From Hydrogenophaga crassostreae (GTDB taxonomy: Bacteria; Pseudomonadota; Gammaproteobacteria; Burkholderiales; Burkholderiaceae_C), in contig NZ_CP017476.1 of the NCBI RefSeq assembly GCF_001761385.1, forward strand, positions 2,035,501 through 2,099,500: a DNA stretch of 64,000 bases, written 5' to 3'. A program made the translations under genes and the position numbers. Below are positions 16,954 through 25,807 of this stretch, piece by piece. Within the stretch, counting starts at the first letter, position 1, and each line of letters begins with the position of its first letter. The notes under the pieces were generated by a model. It had not been told where the DNA came from. It saw only the letters and a list, made by a program, of their open reading frames with translations, and made no database searches.

Positions 16954-17337
16954 TCAAATCAGTTGTCCGTCACTGCCCAGCGTTTGGTCGAGACGGCGAA
17001 TGAGCTCTTCGGCGCGGTTCTGCGCGGCCGGATCGTTCACGCTGGCCTGTACGGCTGCACCCATGTCGCCCAGTGGAGCGGGCTCGCTGTTGGCAAACGA
17101 TGTTTGCGCGAGCAACTCCGACTCCCTTTGCGAGAGTTCGAATGCCAGATTGAGTGAGGCCAGCACGGCAATGCGATCGCGCGCTTTGACCTTGCCTGCA
17201 TCGCGGATACGGCACATGGCTGTATCCACTTTGCCCACTGCGTCGAGCAGGGCCGTTTCACCACCAGGCGGGCAAGCCAGCAAGTAGCTCTGGCCCATGA
17301 TCTGCACTTCAATCTGTTTGATCGCCGATTTGTTCAT
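16954..17337 (-). CDS. zapA: Cell division protein ZapA
   Basis: ZapA binds FtsZ and promotes protofilament bundling at the division site. This 127-residue protein begins KQIEVQIMGQSYLLACPPGG, the beta-strand domain typical of ZapA. It continues with helical segments (IAVLASLNLAFELSQRE) and a C-terminal coiled-coil-like stretch. It is slightly longer than the E. coli protein. Its ATG overlaps the TGA of the upstream zapB-like gene, so the two are translationally coupled. A short TGAGGC/GCCTCA hairpin overlaps its stop codon. Confidence 0.92.
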   Translation of the reverse strand: MNKSAIKQIEVQIMGQSYLLACPPGGETALLDAVGKVDTAMCRIRDAGKVKARDRIAVLASLNLAFELSQRESELLAQTSFANSEPAPLGDMGAAVQASVNDPAAQNRAEELIRRLDQTLGSDGQLI

Positions 17338-17570
17338 TCCGTGCCTTCCTGGCCCGCTGAGGGCGCGCTGTCGGTATTGGGCAAACGGTCGAGCAGGGCG
17401 TCAATGCGGGCACGCGCTGCATTCAGGCGCGACTTGAGCGAATCGCGTTCGACCTGAAGGGATTGCACCTGATCCAGCAAAAGCGCATTGGTGCGCTGCA
17501 GTTCCTCGTGGCGCAGCAGCAAGCGCTCGACGCGCTCGGATATCTGGTCAAAGGGGGTGGGTTCAGCCAT
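17334..17570 (-). CDS. ZapB-like / TIGR02449-type coiled-coil protein
   Basis: This is a 78-residue, almost entirely coiled-coil protein (QISERVERLLLRHEELQRTN, then LLLDQVQSLQVERDSLKSRL) followed by a short Pro/Ser-rich tail. It overlaps zapA by four bases. This arrangement is typical of Burkholderiales, where the small coiled-coil partner precedes zapA. The start at 17570 is preferred over the longer frame to 17792, which would add unrelated basic sequence. A role with ZapA in division is inferred from context. Confidence 0.8.
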   Translation of the reverse strand: MAEPTPFDQISERVERLLLRHEELQRTNALLLDQVQSLQVERDSLKSRLNAARARIDALLDRLPNTDSAPSAGQEGTE

Positions 17571-17636
17571 GGTGTCGGGGAAGTTGTTGAGCCATTGTAG
17601 GGTTCCTGAAAGTTCCTGGGTCTTACAATGCCTCAT

Positions 17637-17862
17637 GTTGGTGCTCGCGGTGTGGTTCACACACCGCAGTTCAACGGGAAGCAGGAGGGACAAGTTCACA
17701 CAGAACCGACCTAACCTGCGCTGCCCCCGCAACGGTAAGCAGACGAACTGTGTGCCATTTTTTTGGTGCCGTGTTCCGCTTTCATTTCTCAACCACTGGG
17801 TGTCGCAAGGCGCCTGGGAAGGTGATGAAGGTCGCTCTGCCAGCCCGGATACCGGCCAACAA
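17637..17862 (+). promoter_or_regulatory. Cobalamin (B12) riboswitch
   Basis: A classic adenosylcobalamin-type leader precedes btuB. Visible landmarks in order are the GGTGCTCGCGGTG start, a TTCAACGGGAA segment, TGCCCCCGCAACGGTAA, then CTGGGAAGGTGATGAAG, and the B12 box CAGCCCGGATACCGGCC at about 17841-17857. A possible -10 (TACAAT, 17624-17629) lies just upstream. It should reduce expression of btuB and probably the operon when cobalamin is abundant. Confidence 0.93.
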
Positions 17863-17951
17863 GGCGGTGGTGCGTTCGTCAGAGCGCATCACCATAACGC
17901 TTGAGGGCCGTCGGGGAAGACGGTGAGAGCACTTGTTTCAGTTTCCTCATC

Positions 17952-19787
17952 ATGTTGAATTCTTCTTTGCGCGCCCCTTTGGCAGCGCTGCCGCTGGCAT
18001 TGCTCGCGGCGTTTTCTCACGCCCAAACCGCACCCGTTCCCTCGCTTCCCACCACGGTGGTGACCGCCACCCGCGTGGCGCAGCCGATCACGGATGTCGT
18101 CGCTGATGTCACGATCGTTGACCGTGCCGCAATCGAGCGCAGCGGCGCCACTGGTTTGGCCGATGTGCTGGGTCGTTTGCCCGGTGTGTCGTTGGCACGC
18201 AACGGGGGACTTGGCGCGACCACCAGTGTGTACGTGCGAGGTGCCGAGACCCGCTTTACAGCGGTTTTTGTCGATGGCGTCCGGATCGACTCCCAGTCCA
18301 CTGGCGGGGCCAGCTGGAACGCCATTCCTTTGTCGCAAGTCGATCGCATCGAGCTGGTGCGCGGCCCGGCTGCAGCCGTGTACGGTTCAGACGCGATGGG
18401 CGGTGTGATTCAGATCTTCACACGCAAAGGCGAAGCCGGGTTCTCACCAAGCGTCGAAGTCGGCGTTGGCAGCTATGGCACCCGCAAGGTGGCCGCCTCG
18501 ATCAGTGGCCAGCAGGGCGTCGTGGATTACGCTCTGGGCGTCTCGCGGGAAACCAGCGACGGCTTCAATGCCCAGCCCGAGAGCAATCCCGATCGCGATG
18601 GCTACCGCAATACCGCCTTTTCCGGCAGCCTGGGTTGGCAATTCAACGCTGCGAACCGCATCGATGTGAACCTGCTGGATAGCGATCTCGATGCGCAGTA
18701 CGACGGCTTCTCGCCGGGCAATGATGACCGTGGCCAGAGTGACCTGCAAACCTTGGGGGTGAACTGGTCCGCTGAATGGAGCGACAGTTACTCCACCAAA
18801 CTGGCTGTCACACGTGGCCGAGACCGCTACGCCACCTCGCCTTCGCCGTACCTGACCGACACCTCCGTGACAAGCTACCTGTGGCAAAACAACTGGAAGT
18901 TGGGCGACAGCCAGTTGACGGCGGCGCTGGAGCGGCGCGAAGACCGGCTGGACAATGCCAGCACTTCGCCCGTGATCACCGAGCGTTCGCAAAACGCCCT
19001 GGCTTTGGGCTATGCCTTGCGCAGCGGCGCGCATACTTTGCAACTGAACGCCCGACGCGATGACGACAGTGAGTTTGGCGGCCAATCCACCGGCAGCGCT
19101 GCCTACGCCTTCGGTTTCATGCCCAACTGGCGCGCGCTGGTTTCCATGGGCAATGCATTCCGTGCGCCCACGCTGTTCCAGCGCTTCAGCCGCTACGGTG
19201 TGGCCAGCTTGAGGCCCGAAACCTCGAACAACATCGAGACCGGTGTGAAATACGACCAGGGCGCGACGAGCTTCAGTGCGATCGTCTACCGCAACAAGGT
19301 GTCGGATCTGATCACCTATGTGGCCGGCCCCGGAACGTGTGCCAACGGCACGGGCGACTATGCGGGTTGTTATGGCAACACGGCCAAAGCCCAATACAGC
19401 GGCTTGACGCTGGCGGGCGCACAGCGTGTGGGCATGCTGGCATTCAGTGGTTCGCTGGATTTGCAGAATCCGAAAGACGCGAGCACAGGAAAACAACTTG
19501 CCCGTCGAGCCAAGCAGGCGGCAAAACTGGCGGTCTCAACAGGTGTCGCAGGCTGGAACCTTGGCGCTGAAACCGAATACGTCGGCAAGCGTTTCAACGA
19601 CGCACGCAACAACGAGCGTCTGGATGGCTACACACTGGTCAATTTTTCGGTCAGCACACCGGTGGCCAAAGACTGGACCCTGCTGGGTCGCGTTGACAAC
19701 ATCGCCGACACCGACTACGAGACAGCCAAGGGCTACGCCACCGCCGGGCGCACGTTTTACGTGGGCCTGAAATGGGCGCCGAACTGA
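17952..19787 (+). CDS. btuB: TonB-dependent vitamin B12 outer-membrane receptor BtuB
   Basis: BtuB carries cobalamin and cobinamide across the outer membrane using TonB energy. The 611-residue chain is almost the length of E. coli BtuB. It starts with a cleavable signal (LRAPLAALPLALLAAFSHA), then a TonB box (TTVVTATR), a plug domain (LADVLGRLPGVSLARNGG, RIELVRGPAAAVYGSDAMGG) and a beta-barrel ending in FYVGLKWAPN with the usual terminal aromatic pattern. The start at 17952 was chosen because it gives the signal peptide; the frame is open to 17901. The riboswitch lies immediately upstream and the cobalamin operon follows 16 bases later. Confidence 0.93.
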   Translation: MLNSSLRAPLAALPLALLAAFSHAQTAPVPSLPTTVVTATRVAQPITDVVADVTIVDRAAIERSGATGLADVLGRLPGVSLARNGGLGATTSVYVRGAETRFTAVFVDGVRIDSQSTGGASWNAIPLSQVDRIELVRGPAAAVYGSDAMGGVIQIFTRKGEAGFSPSVEVGVGSYGTRKVAASISGQQGVVDYALGVSRETSDGFNAQPESNPDRDGYRNTAFSGSLGWQFNAANRIDVNLLDSDLDAQYDGFSPGNDDRGQSDLQTLGVNWSAEWSDSYSTKLAVTRGRDRYATSPSPYLTDTSVTSYLWQNNWKLGDSQLTAALERREDRLDNASTSPVITERSQNALALGYALRSGAHTLQLNARRDDDSEFGGQSTGSAAYAFGFMPNWRALVSMGNAFRAPTLFQRFSRYGVASLRPETSNNIETGVKYDQGATSFSAIVYRNKVSDLITYVAGPGTCANGTGDYAGCYGNTAKAQYSGLTLAGAQRVGMLAFSGSLDLQNPKDASTGKQLARRAKQAAKLAVSTGVAGWNLGAETEYVGKRFNDARNNERLDGYTLVNFSVSTPVAKDWTLLGRVDNIADTDYETAKGYATAGRTFYVGLKWAPN

Positions 19788-19803
19788 GCTGAGAGAGGTC
19801 GGC

Positions 19804-21153
19804 GTGAACGCTGTTTCCGGCTGTCCGGCCATCCTGGTGGCCGCGCCCGCTTCGGGCCAGGGCAAGACCACCGTCACCGCTGCACTCGCCCGCCTACATG
19901 TGCGGGCGGGCAGGCGGGTTCGAGCGTTCAAGTCGGGGCCGGACTTTCTGGACCCTTTCTGGCTCGAGCTGGCCACCGGCCACCCCGCCCACAACCTTGA
20001 CCTCTGGATGACCGGAGAAACCGATGCGCAGGCGCGTTTGCATGACGCGGCGCAGTCGGCCGACCTGATCATTGTGGAAGGGGTGATGGGCTTGTTTGAC
20101 GGCGAACCGAGCGCCGCCGATCTGGCGCGCCGATTCGGCCTCCACGTATTGGCCGTGATCGACGCCTCGGCCATGGCCGGTACCTTCGGGGCATTGGCTT
20201 TTGGGTTGCAACACTACCGTCCAGGCCTGCCCTGGGCGGGCGTGTTGGCCAACCGGGTGGCCAGCGAGCGCCATGCCGACATGTTGCAAAGCGCGGTGGC
20301 CGGTGATGAAGCTGTTACGCCCTCTGTTTGGTTGGGTGCGCTGATGCGTGAGCCAAAAATGGCGCTGCCTGAGCGCCACCTGGGATTGCAGGCTGCGCAT
20401 GAGTTGCCCGATGCGCTGGCTCGGCTGGACGCTGCCGCCGATGCCCTGAGTGCGACGCCGCTGGGTCAGATGGATCTGGCCGCCCTGGCGTCATGGACGG
20501 TGGCATTTGAGCCGCCATCGCAAGCGGCGGCTGTGCCCCCATTGCTCGCGGGCAAAACGGTGGCCATCGCGCGCGATGCCGCTTTTTCTTTTGTGTATGC
20601 CGCCAACCTGGACACCTTGCGTGCCTTGGGTGCGCGGTTGACCTTCTTCTCGCCATTGGCCAATGTGCGTGTGCCCCCATGCGATGCGGTCTGGTTGCCA
20701 GGCGGATACCCTGAGTTGCATGCACCAACACTGGCGGCCAACCACACCACCCGGGACAGTCTGGCCGAGCATGTGGAAGCAGGGCGACCCGTGTGGGCCG
20801 AGTGCGGCGGCATGATGGTGCTGTTTGACGAGCTGGTGGACAGGGCTGGCAACCCACACGCGATGTGGGGGTTGCTGAGGGGCAGAATCAGCATGCAAGC
20901 CCGGTTGGCGGCTCTGGGCCCGCAGCGCCTGATGCTGAGCGCTGGCGAATTGCGCGGCCATACCTTTCACTATTCGATCTGCGAGACGCCGATGCCTGTT
21001 GCATTGCACACGGATGCCATGCGCGGTGGCGCGGTGGCCGCTGGCGAAGCGCTGCACCAGCGCGGCGCGCTGAGGGCCAGCTATTTTCACGCCTGGATGC
21101 CATCCAGCCCGTCCGCCACGGCGGCCCTGTTTCTCAATGAGGATTTGTCATGA
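19804..21153 (+). CDS. cobB: Cobyrinate a,c-diamide synthase (CobB/CbiA)
   Basis: This ATP- and glutamine-dependent enzyme amidates the a and c side chains of cobyrinate. The 449-residue chain has an N-terminal P-loop domain (APASGQGKTTVTAAL, then FKSGPDFLDP) and a C-terminal class I glutamine amidotransferase domain with the nucleophile Cys in WAECGGMMVLF. Translation begins at a GTG (19804). The last bases overlap the next gene (ATGA). Together with cobQ this indicates an ability to process early corrin precursors, although no earlier corrin-ring genes are in the window. Confidence 0.92.
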   Translation: MNAVSGCPAILVAAPASGQGKTTVTAALARLHVRAGRRVRAFKSGPDFLDPFWLELATGHPAHNLDLWMTGETDAQARLHDAAQSADLIIVEGVMGLFDGEPSAADLARRFGLHVLAVIDASAMAGTFGALAFGLQHYRPGLPWAGVLANRVASERHADMLQSAVAGDEAVTPSVWLGALMREPKMALPERHLGLQAAHELPDALARLDAAADALSATPLGQMDLAALASWTVAFEPPSQAAAVPPLLAGKTVAIARDAAFSFVYAANLDTLRALGARLTFFSPLANVRVPPCDAVWLPGGYPELHAPTLAANHTTRDSLAEHVEAGRPVWAECGGMMVLFDELVDRAGNPHAMWGLLRGRISMQARLAALGPQRLMLSAGELRGHTFHYSICETPMPVALHTDAMRGGAVAAGEALHQRGALRASYFHAWMPSSPSATAALFLNEDLS

Positions 21154-21962
21154 AACCAGGGCCACAGCGCATCGTTTGCCTGACCGAAGAAACCACGGAA
21201 TGGCTGTACCTGCTAGGGCAGGAGGCGCGCATCGTCGGCATTTCGGGCTACACCGTTCGCCCCCGGCGGGCGCGCGAGGAGAAGCCCAAGGTCAGTGCTT
21301 TTCTCAGTGCCAAGATCGACAAGATTCTGGCGCTGAAACCCGACTGTGTTTTTGGTTTTTCCGACTTGCAGGCCGACATCGCTGCCGAACTGATTCGCGC
21401 AGGGGTGCAGGTGACGGTATTCAATCAGCGCAGCGTGGACGAAGTCTTTGGTGTGCTGTACCAGGTGGCTGCAATGGTGGGTTGCGCCGAAGAGGGCATG
21501 CGGCGCATTGTTGCGATGGAGCGCCGCCTGGCCGAAATCCGGGCGGATGTGTTGCTTCGGCAAGTCGATGGCAAGCGGCGGCCAAAGGTATTCTTTGAGG
21601 AGTGGGACGAGCCGCACATCAGCGGTATCCGGTGGGTTTCGGAGTTGCTGGGGATTGCCGGAGGGGACGATGCTTTCCCCGAGCTGGCCAATGAGTCGCT
21701 GGGCAAAAACCGCATCATCGCTGACGGCGCCGAGATTGTGCGCCGCAACCCGGACATCATTATGGGATCATGGTGTGGCAAAAAATTTCGGCCTGAGAAG
21801 GTTGCTGCACGCTCGGGTTGGCAGAGTGTGAGCGCGGTGAAAAACGGGCAATTGTTCGAAATCAAATCAGCAGACATTTTGCAGCCCGGTCCCGCTGCGC
21901 TCACCGACGGGGTGGAGCAAATGCACCGCATCGTGCTGGATTGGATGGCCCTCCATGGTTGA
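21150..21962 (+). CDS. BtuF-like cobalamin/corrinoid-binding protein lacking a signal peptide
   Basis: This 270-residue protein has the helical-backbone receptor fold of BtuF/FecB (RIVCLTEETTEWLYLLG, then PDCVFGFSDLQADIAAELI). It starts directly at MKPGPQRIVCLTEE with no signal peptide or lipobox, so it should be cytoplasmic. A conventional BtuF with a signal is encoded two genes later. The ATGA overlap with cobB and the 8-base overlap with cobU place it firmly in the operon. It might bind a corrinoid intermediate between import and CobU, which is inference. Its N-terminus cannot be extended in frame to provide a signal because cobB coding occupies the upstream DNA. Confidence 0.82.
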   Translation: MKPGPQRIVCLTEETTEWLYLLGQEARIVGISGYTVRPRRAREEKPKVSAFLSAKIDKILALKPDCVFGFSDLQADIAAELIRAGVQVTVFNQRSVDEVFGVLYQVAAMVGCAEEGMRRIVAMERRLAEIRADVLLRQVDGKRRPKVFFEEWDEPHISGIRWVSELLGIAGGDDAFPELANESLGKNRIIADGAEIVRRNPDIIMGSWCGKKFRPEKVAARSGWQSVSAVKNGQLFEIKSADILQPGPAALTDGVEQMHRIVLDWMALHG

Positions 21963-22530
21963 AGCCAACCGTCATGAGTTGATTCTGGGCGGGCAGCGCA
22001 GCGGCAAGTCGCGCCGGGCGGAAGCATTGGCAGGCGCCTGGCTTGATGCCGCGCCTGAACGACGCGCAGTGATGATCGCCACAGGCCAGCCGTGGGACGA
22101 CGAAATGCGCGAGCGCATTCGGCGCCACCGGCAGGACCGCGCGTTGAGCTTGCCCAGCATGGCCACGGTGGAAGAGCCTCGTGCTTTGGCCGAAAACCTG
22201 CAGCAGCACAGCGCGCCAGAGACATTGATCGTGATCGACTGTCTCACCCTGTGGCTCACCAATTTGATGATGCCATTGAATCCTGCCCAAGCCGTGGACG
22301 GGGTGGCGGTGCTGGCCGCTGGCGAGGCCTTGTGTCTGGCCATCGACCGTGCCGCAGGACCAGTGGTTCTGGTGAGCAACGAAGTGGGCCTGGGTGTGAT
22401 TCCCATGGGGCGCGAGGTGCGCGCCTATGTGGACGCGCTGGGCCGTTTGAACCAACAGGTGGCCCGCGTGTGTGGCCGCGTCACCTTGATGGCCGCCGGT
22501 CTGCCATTGCCCTTGAAAGGAACACCGTGA
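21955..22530 (+). CDS. cobU: Adenosylcobinamide kinase / adenosylcobinamide-phosphate guanylyltransferase
   Basis: This bifunctional enzyme phosphorylates adenosylcobinamide and then attaches GMP to give adenosylcobinamide-GDP. It has 191 residues, near the family length. The P-loop is GGQRSGKS at about residues 12-19. RERIRRHRQDR holds the histidine region used for guanylylation, and LIVIDCLTLWLTNL and LVSNEVGLGVIPMGREVR are conserved blocks. It overlaps both neighbours, suggesting translational coupling. Confidence 0.93.
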   Translation: MVEANRHELILGGQRSGKSRRAEALAGAWLDAAPERRAVMIATGQPWDDEMRERIRRHRQDRALSLPSMATVEEPRALAENLQQHSAPETLIVIDCLTLWLTNLMMPLNPAQAVDGVAVLAAGEALCLAIDRAAGPVVLVSNEVGLGVIPMGREVRAYVDALGRLNQQVARVCGRVTLMAAGLPLPLKGTP

Positions 22531-23390
22531 GCGCCTTGATGAAGAAACTGATCGCTGTCGCGCTGGTTTGCGTGGTCTTGCCGGCCTGGGCAGTTCAGGT
22601 GCGCGATGACCGCGGGGTGACAGTGCATTTGCCGAACGCGCCGCAGCGCATCGTGAGCACTTTGCCATCTTTGACCGAAACCGTGTGCGAGCTGGGCGCT
22701 TGCCAGCGACTCGTGGGGGTTGACCGCTATTCCAATTTCCCGGCCTCGGTGCGCAGTCTTCCCAAGGTGGGCGGCGGCATCGATCCGAACGTGGAAGCCA
22801 TCGTGGCGCTTCGACCCGATGTGGTGTTGATGGCGGTGTCGTCGCGCGCCATTGAGCGCCTGGAATCGCTGGGTCTGAAAGTGGTGGCGCTGGAGCCGAA
22901 GAATGCAGCCGATGTTCAGCGCGTGCTGGGTGTGGTGGGACAGATGCTGGAGGCCAGCGATGCCCAGCGGGTGTGGCGCGTGATCGATGCGGGCGTGCAA
23001 GCGGCGGCGCAATCGCTGCCACCCAGAGCAAGATCCATGCGGGTCTACTTCGAGGTGAACCAGGGGCCGTATGCCGCTGGGCAGACGTCGTTCATTGGTG
23101 AAACCCTGAGCCGCCTGGGTGTGCAAAACATCATCACGGCAGAGCTTGGTCCGTTCCCGAAAATCAATCCCGAGTACGTGGTGCGCGCCAACCCCGACCT
23201 GATCATGATCGGCGCGCGCAACGCGGACAATCTGACCCAGCGGCCAGGCTGGACGGCCTTGCGCGCCATTCGCGAAAAGCGCATCTGCGTGTTCAGTCCG
23301 GAAGAGTCCGATGTGCTGGTGCGCCCCGGCCCCCGCATGGCCCATGCGGCGCGCCTGATGGCGCAATGCATCGAAAAGCAGGCCCGATAA
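22527..23390 (+). CDS. btuF: Periplasmic cobalamin-binding protein BtuF
   Basis: This is the periplasmic receptor of the B12 ABC importer. A start at GTG 22527 (four-base overlap with cobU, AAAGGA upstream) gives about 287 residues; an ATG at 22539 gives a chain starting MKKLIAVALVCVVLPAWA. Either way a signal peptide is present. The mature protein has QRIVSTLPSLTETVCELG, VGVDRYSNFP and GGGIDPNVEAIVALRPDVVL, typical of BtuF/COG0614. It is followed by btuC and btuD, completing the importer. Confidence 0.9.
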   Translation: MSALMKKLIAVALVCVVLPAWAVQVRDDRGVTVHLPNAPQRIVSTLPSLTETVCELGACQRLVGVDRYSNFPASVRSLPKVGGGIDPNVEAIVALRPDVVLMAVSSRAIERLESLGLKVVALEPKNAADVQRVLGVVGQMLEASDAQRVWRVIDAGVQAAAQSLPPRARSMRVYFEVNQGPYAAGQTSFIGETLSRLGVQNIITAELGPFPKINPEYVVRANPDLIMIGARNADNLTQRPGWTALRAIREKRICVFSPEESDVLVRPGPRMAHAARLMAQCIEKQAR

Positions 23391-23393
23391 GCG

Positions 23394-24401
23394 ATGCCCG
23401 ATCAACACCGCCTTGCCCGATGGCTCGGTGCCTTGCTGCTGCTGGGTGCCGCGCTGGCTTTATTGCTTGGCGCAGGCGTCGGCAGCACAGGATTTGAGAG
23501 CGTTCTGAACGCCTCAAGCGATCCCGTTGCCTGGCAAATCATCTGGGACATCCGGTTGCCACGCACACTGGGCGCCTGGCTGGCTGGCGCTTTGCTGGGG
23601 TTGGCCGGTGCGGTGGCGCAGGGCCTGTTTCGCAACCCGCTTGCCGACCCGTTTTTGCTGGGCAGTGCCTCGGGCGCTTCACTGGGTGTGGCGGTGGCAC
23701 TGGCTTCGTTTGGCGTTTCGCCGTATGCGACCGAATGGCTGGTGCGACTGGGCTTGACGGGTGCGGCCTTCGTGGGCGCCGTGGGGGGTGTTTTGCTCAC
23801 GCTGACCCTGGCCAAAGGCGTGCACCACACCCTTCGACTGCTGCTGGCCGGGGTGATCGTGGGCGTGGTACTGGGCGCGGTGAAAGACCTGATTACCATC
23901 GCAGTGCCCGATATCTTGCAAGCCATGCAGGCCTTCATGTTGGGCAGCACGGGATTCGTGGGCTGGACGGCCTGCGGTGTCATGGCCGCTACCCTGGTGC
24001 CCGCAATGGCGGTGGCCTGGGCCTTGAGCCAGGTGTTGGATGGTTTGACGCTGGGCGAAGCCACCGCGCACAGCCTGGGTTTGCCGCTGGCGCCGATGCG
24101 TGCGGCGTTGGTGGCGGTGTTGGCGCTGGCCACCGGCGCGGCCGTGGCGCAAACCGGCTTGATTGCCTTTGTGGGCCTGGCCGCACCGCACCTGGTGCGC
24201 TCGATCGTCAAGACCACGCATGGACGATTGATTGCGCTGAGCGCAGCGATGGGCGGCTTGTTGTTGATGGTGGCCGATGTGCTGGCGCGCTGGTTGATCG
24301 CGCCGCAAGAGCTGCCGGTTGGCGTGCTCACCTCGGTGCTGGGGGGGAGTTACCTGTTGTGGCTGATGCACCGGCGCTCGGCGCGGGGGGGATTCCTGTG
24401 A
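23394..24401 (+). CDS. btuC: Cobalamin ABC transporter permease BtuC
   Basis: This is an inner-membrane FecCD-family permease of 335 residues with about ten hydrophobic helices. The conserved RNPLADPFLLGSASGASLG segment and GLIAFVGLAAPHLVRSIVKTTHGR are diagnostic of iron-siderophore/B12 permeases. The latter includes the coupling loop that contacts the ATPase. It starts three bases after btuF and overlaps btuD by four bases. Specificity for corrinoids is assigned from operon context. Confidence 0.92.
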   Translation: MPDQHRLARWLGALLLLGAALALLLGAGVGSTGFESVLNASSDPVAWQIIWDIRLPRTLGAWLAGALLGLAGAVAQGLFRNPLADPFLLGSASGASLGVAVALASFGVSPYATEWLVRLGLTGAAFVGAVGGVLLTLTLAKGVHHTLRLLLAGVIVGVVLGAVKDLITIAVPDILQAMQAFMLGSTGFVGWTACGVMAATLVPAMAVAWALSQVLDGLTLGEATAHSLGLPLAPMRAALVAVLALATGAAVAQTGLIAFVGLAAPHLVRSIVKTTHGRLIALSAAMGGLLLMVADVLARWLIAPQELPVGVLTSVLGGSYLLWLMHRRSARGGFL

Positions 24402-25204
24402 ATACGCCTCTGGTCCCTATGCCCGGGCCTGACTCGGCCATCCAGGTGTGCCATCTGAAAGTCTCACTGGGTGGTTCGCCCGTGTTGCACGGTATCGATC
24501 TGGGGTTTCAATCGGGCCGCTGGACCAGCGTGGTTGGTCCCAATGGCGCGGGCAAATCGACCCTGTTGAAAGCCATGGCGGGTTTGTTGCCGCACTCGGG
24601 CGACGTGTTTTTGCTGGGCCGTTCGCTTGCCTCGGTTCCCGGTCGCGACCGGGCGCAACAAATGGCCTGGCTGGGACAAAACGAAGGGGGCGCCGATGAG
24701 TTGACCGCCTACGACGTCACCATGCTCGGCCGCTTGCCGCACCAGGCCTGGCTGGCCGCCCCGTCGGATGCCGACCGCGCAGCGGTGGAGCAGGCGTTGC
24801 GAACCACGCAGGCCTGGGATTGGCGCAGCCGCCCTTTGGGCCATCTTTCCGGCGGCGAGCGCCAGCGCGTATTGCTGGCCCGGGCGCTGGCGGTGCAGGC
24901 CGATGTGTTGCTGATGGACGAACCCCTTGCCAACCTCGATCCGCCGCACCAGTCCGACTGGCTGGATATGGTTCGGGCTTTGGTGAGCGAAGGCAAAACG
25001 GTGGTGAGCGTCTTGCACGAACTGGGCATGGCTCTGCAGGCCGATGAGCTGGTGGTCGTGGCCGATGGCCGTATCGCCCACCAAGGTGCTTGCGTCGATC
25101 CGGCCACCCATCGGGCGCTGGAGGCTGTGTTTGACCACCGCGTAGCAGTGCATGCGCTACAAGGCCAATGGGTGGCGCTGCCCCAGAAATCTCAAACCAC
25201 TTGA
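24398..25204 (+). CDS. btuD: Cobalamin ABC transporter ATP-binding protein BtuD
   Basis: This is the ATPase of the B12 importer, about 268 residues from a GTG start that overlaps the btuC stop (GTGA). Walker A is GPNGAGKST, the ABC signature is LSGGERQR, Walker B is VLLMDEP, and the switch histidine is in VLHELG. The frame is open far upstream (to 23735), but that part is antiphase to btuC and is not coding. It ends 17 bases before cobO. Confidence 0.92.
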   Translation: MNTPLVPMPGPDSAIQVCHLKVSLGGSPVLHGIDLGFQSGRWTSVVGPNGAGKSTLLKAMAGLLPHSGDVFLLGRSLASVPGRDRAQQMAWLGQNEGGADELTAYDVTMLGRLPHQAWLAAPSDADRAAVEQALRTTQAWDWRSRPLGHLSGGERQRVLLARALAVQADVLLMDEPLANLDPPHQSDWLDMVRALVSEGKTVVSVLHELGMALQADELVVVADGRIAHQGACVDPATHRALEAVFDHRVAVHALQGQWVALPQKSQTT

Positions 25205-25221
25205 ACCAGAAGACCCGTTCC

Positions 25222-25791
25222 ATGCAAATTGAAACCCCGCCCACCGACAAGCCTTACGACAAAGCCGAGGGCGAACGCAGAGGCATCGTGATCGTCAACA
25301 CTGGCGACGGCAAAGGCAAGAGCACCGCCGCCTTCGGCCTGGCGCTGCGGGCCCATGGTCGTGGCAAGGCTGTGAAAATTTACCAATTCATGAAGGTGCC
25401 TTCGGCCCGTTTTGGGGAGCACCGTATGTTCGAGCAGCTGGGCATTCCGATTGAAGGATTGGGCGACGGCTTCAGCTGGAAAAGCCAGGATCTGGAACGC
25501 TCCGCCCAACTCGCGCGCGATGGCTGGGAGAAGGCCAGGGCATCCATCATGGGCGGTGAGTTTTTCATGGTCACGTTGGACGAAATCACTTACCCGCTGA
25601 TCTACGGCTGGCTGCCGCTGGACGACGTGTTGCAAACGCTGAAGTCCCGCCCCAGCCAGGTGCATGTGGTGTTGACCGGTCGCCGCTGCCCGCCTGAGCT
25701 CATGGCGCTGGCCGACACCGTGACCGAGATGCAGATGGTCAAGCATGCGTTCAAGGCCGGTGTTCCGGCGCAGCGTGGCATTGAGGACTGA
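25222..25791 (+). CDS. cobO: Cob(I)yrinic acid a,c-diamide adenosyltransferase (CobO/BtuR)
   Basis: CobO transfers the 5'-deoxyadenosyl group from ATP to cob(I)alamin precursors, forming the Co-C bond. It has 189 residues. The P-loop is NTGDGKGKSTAAFG, followed by KIYQFMKVPSARFGEH and the LDEITYPLIYGWL and VVLTGRRCPPEL blocks typical of the CobO/BtuR family. The ATG at 25222 follows a weak purine-rich site. The upstream extension to 25168 lies inside btuD and is rejected. Confidence 0.93.
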   Translation: MQIETPPTDKPYDKAEGERRGIVIVNTGDGKGKSTAAFGLALRAHGRGKAVKIYQFMKVPSARFGEHRMFEQLGIPIEGLGDGFSWKSQDLERSAQLARDGWEKARASIMGGEFFMVTLDEITYPLIYGWLPLDDVLQTLKSRPSQVHVVLTGRRCPPELMALADTVTEMQMVKHAFKAGVPAQRGIED

Positions 25792-25807
25792 ACCAGTGAA
25801 CCTGCCG

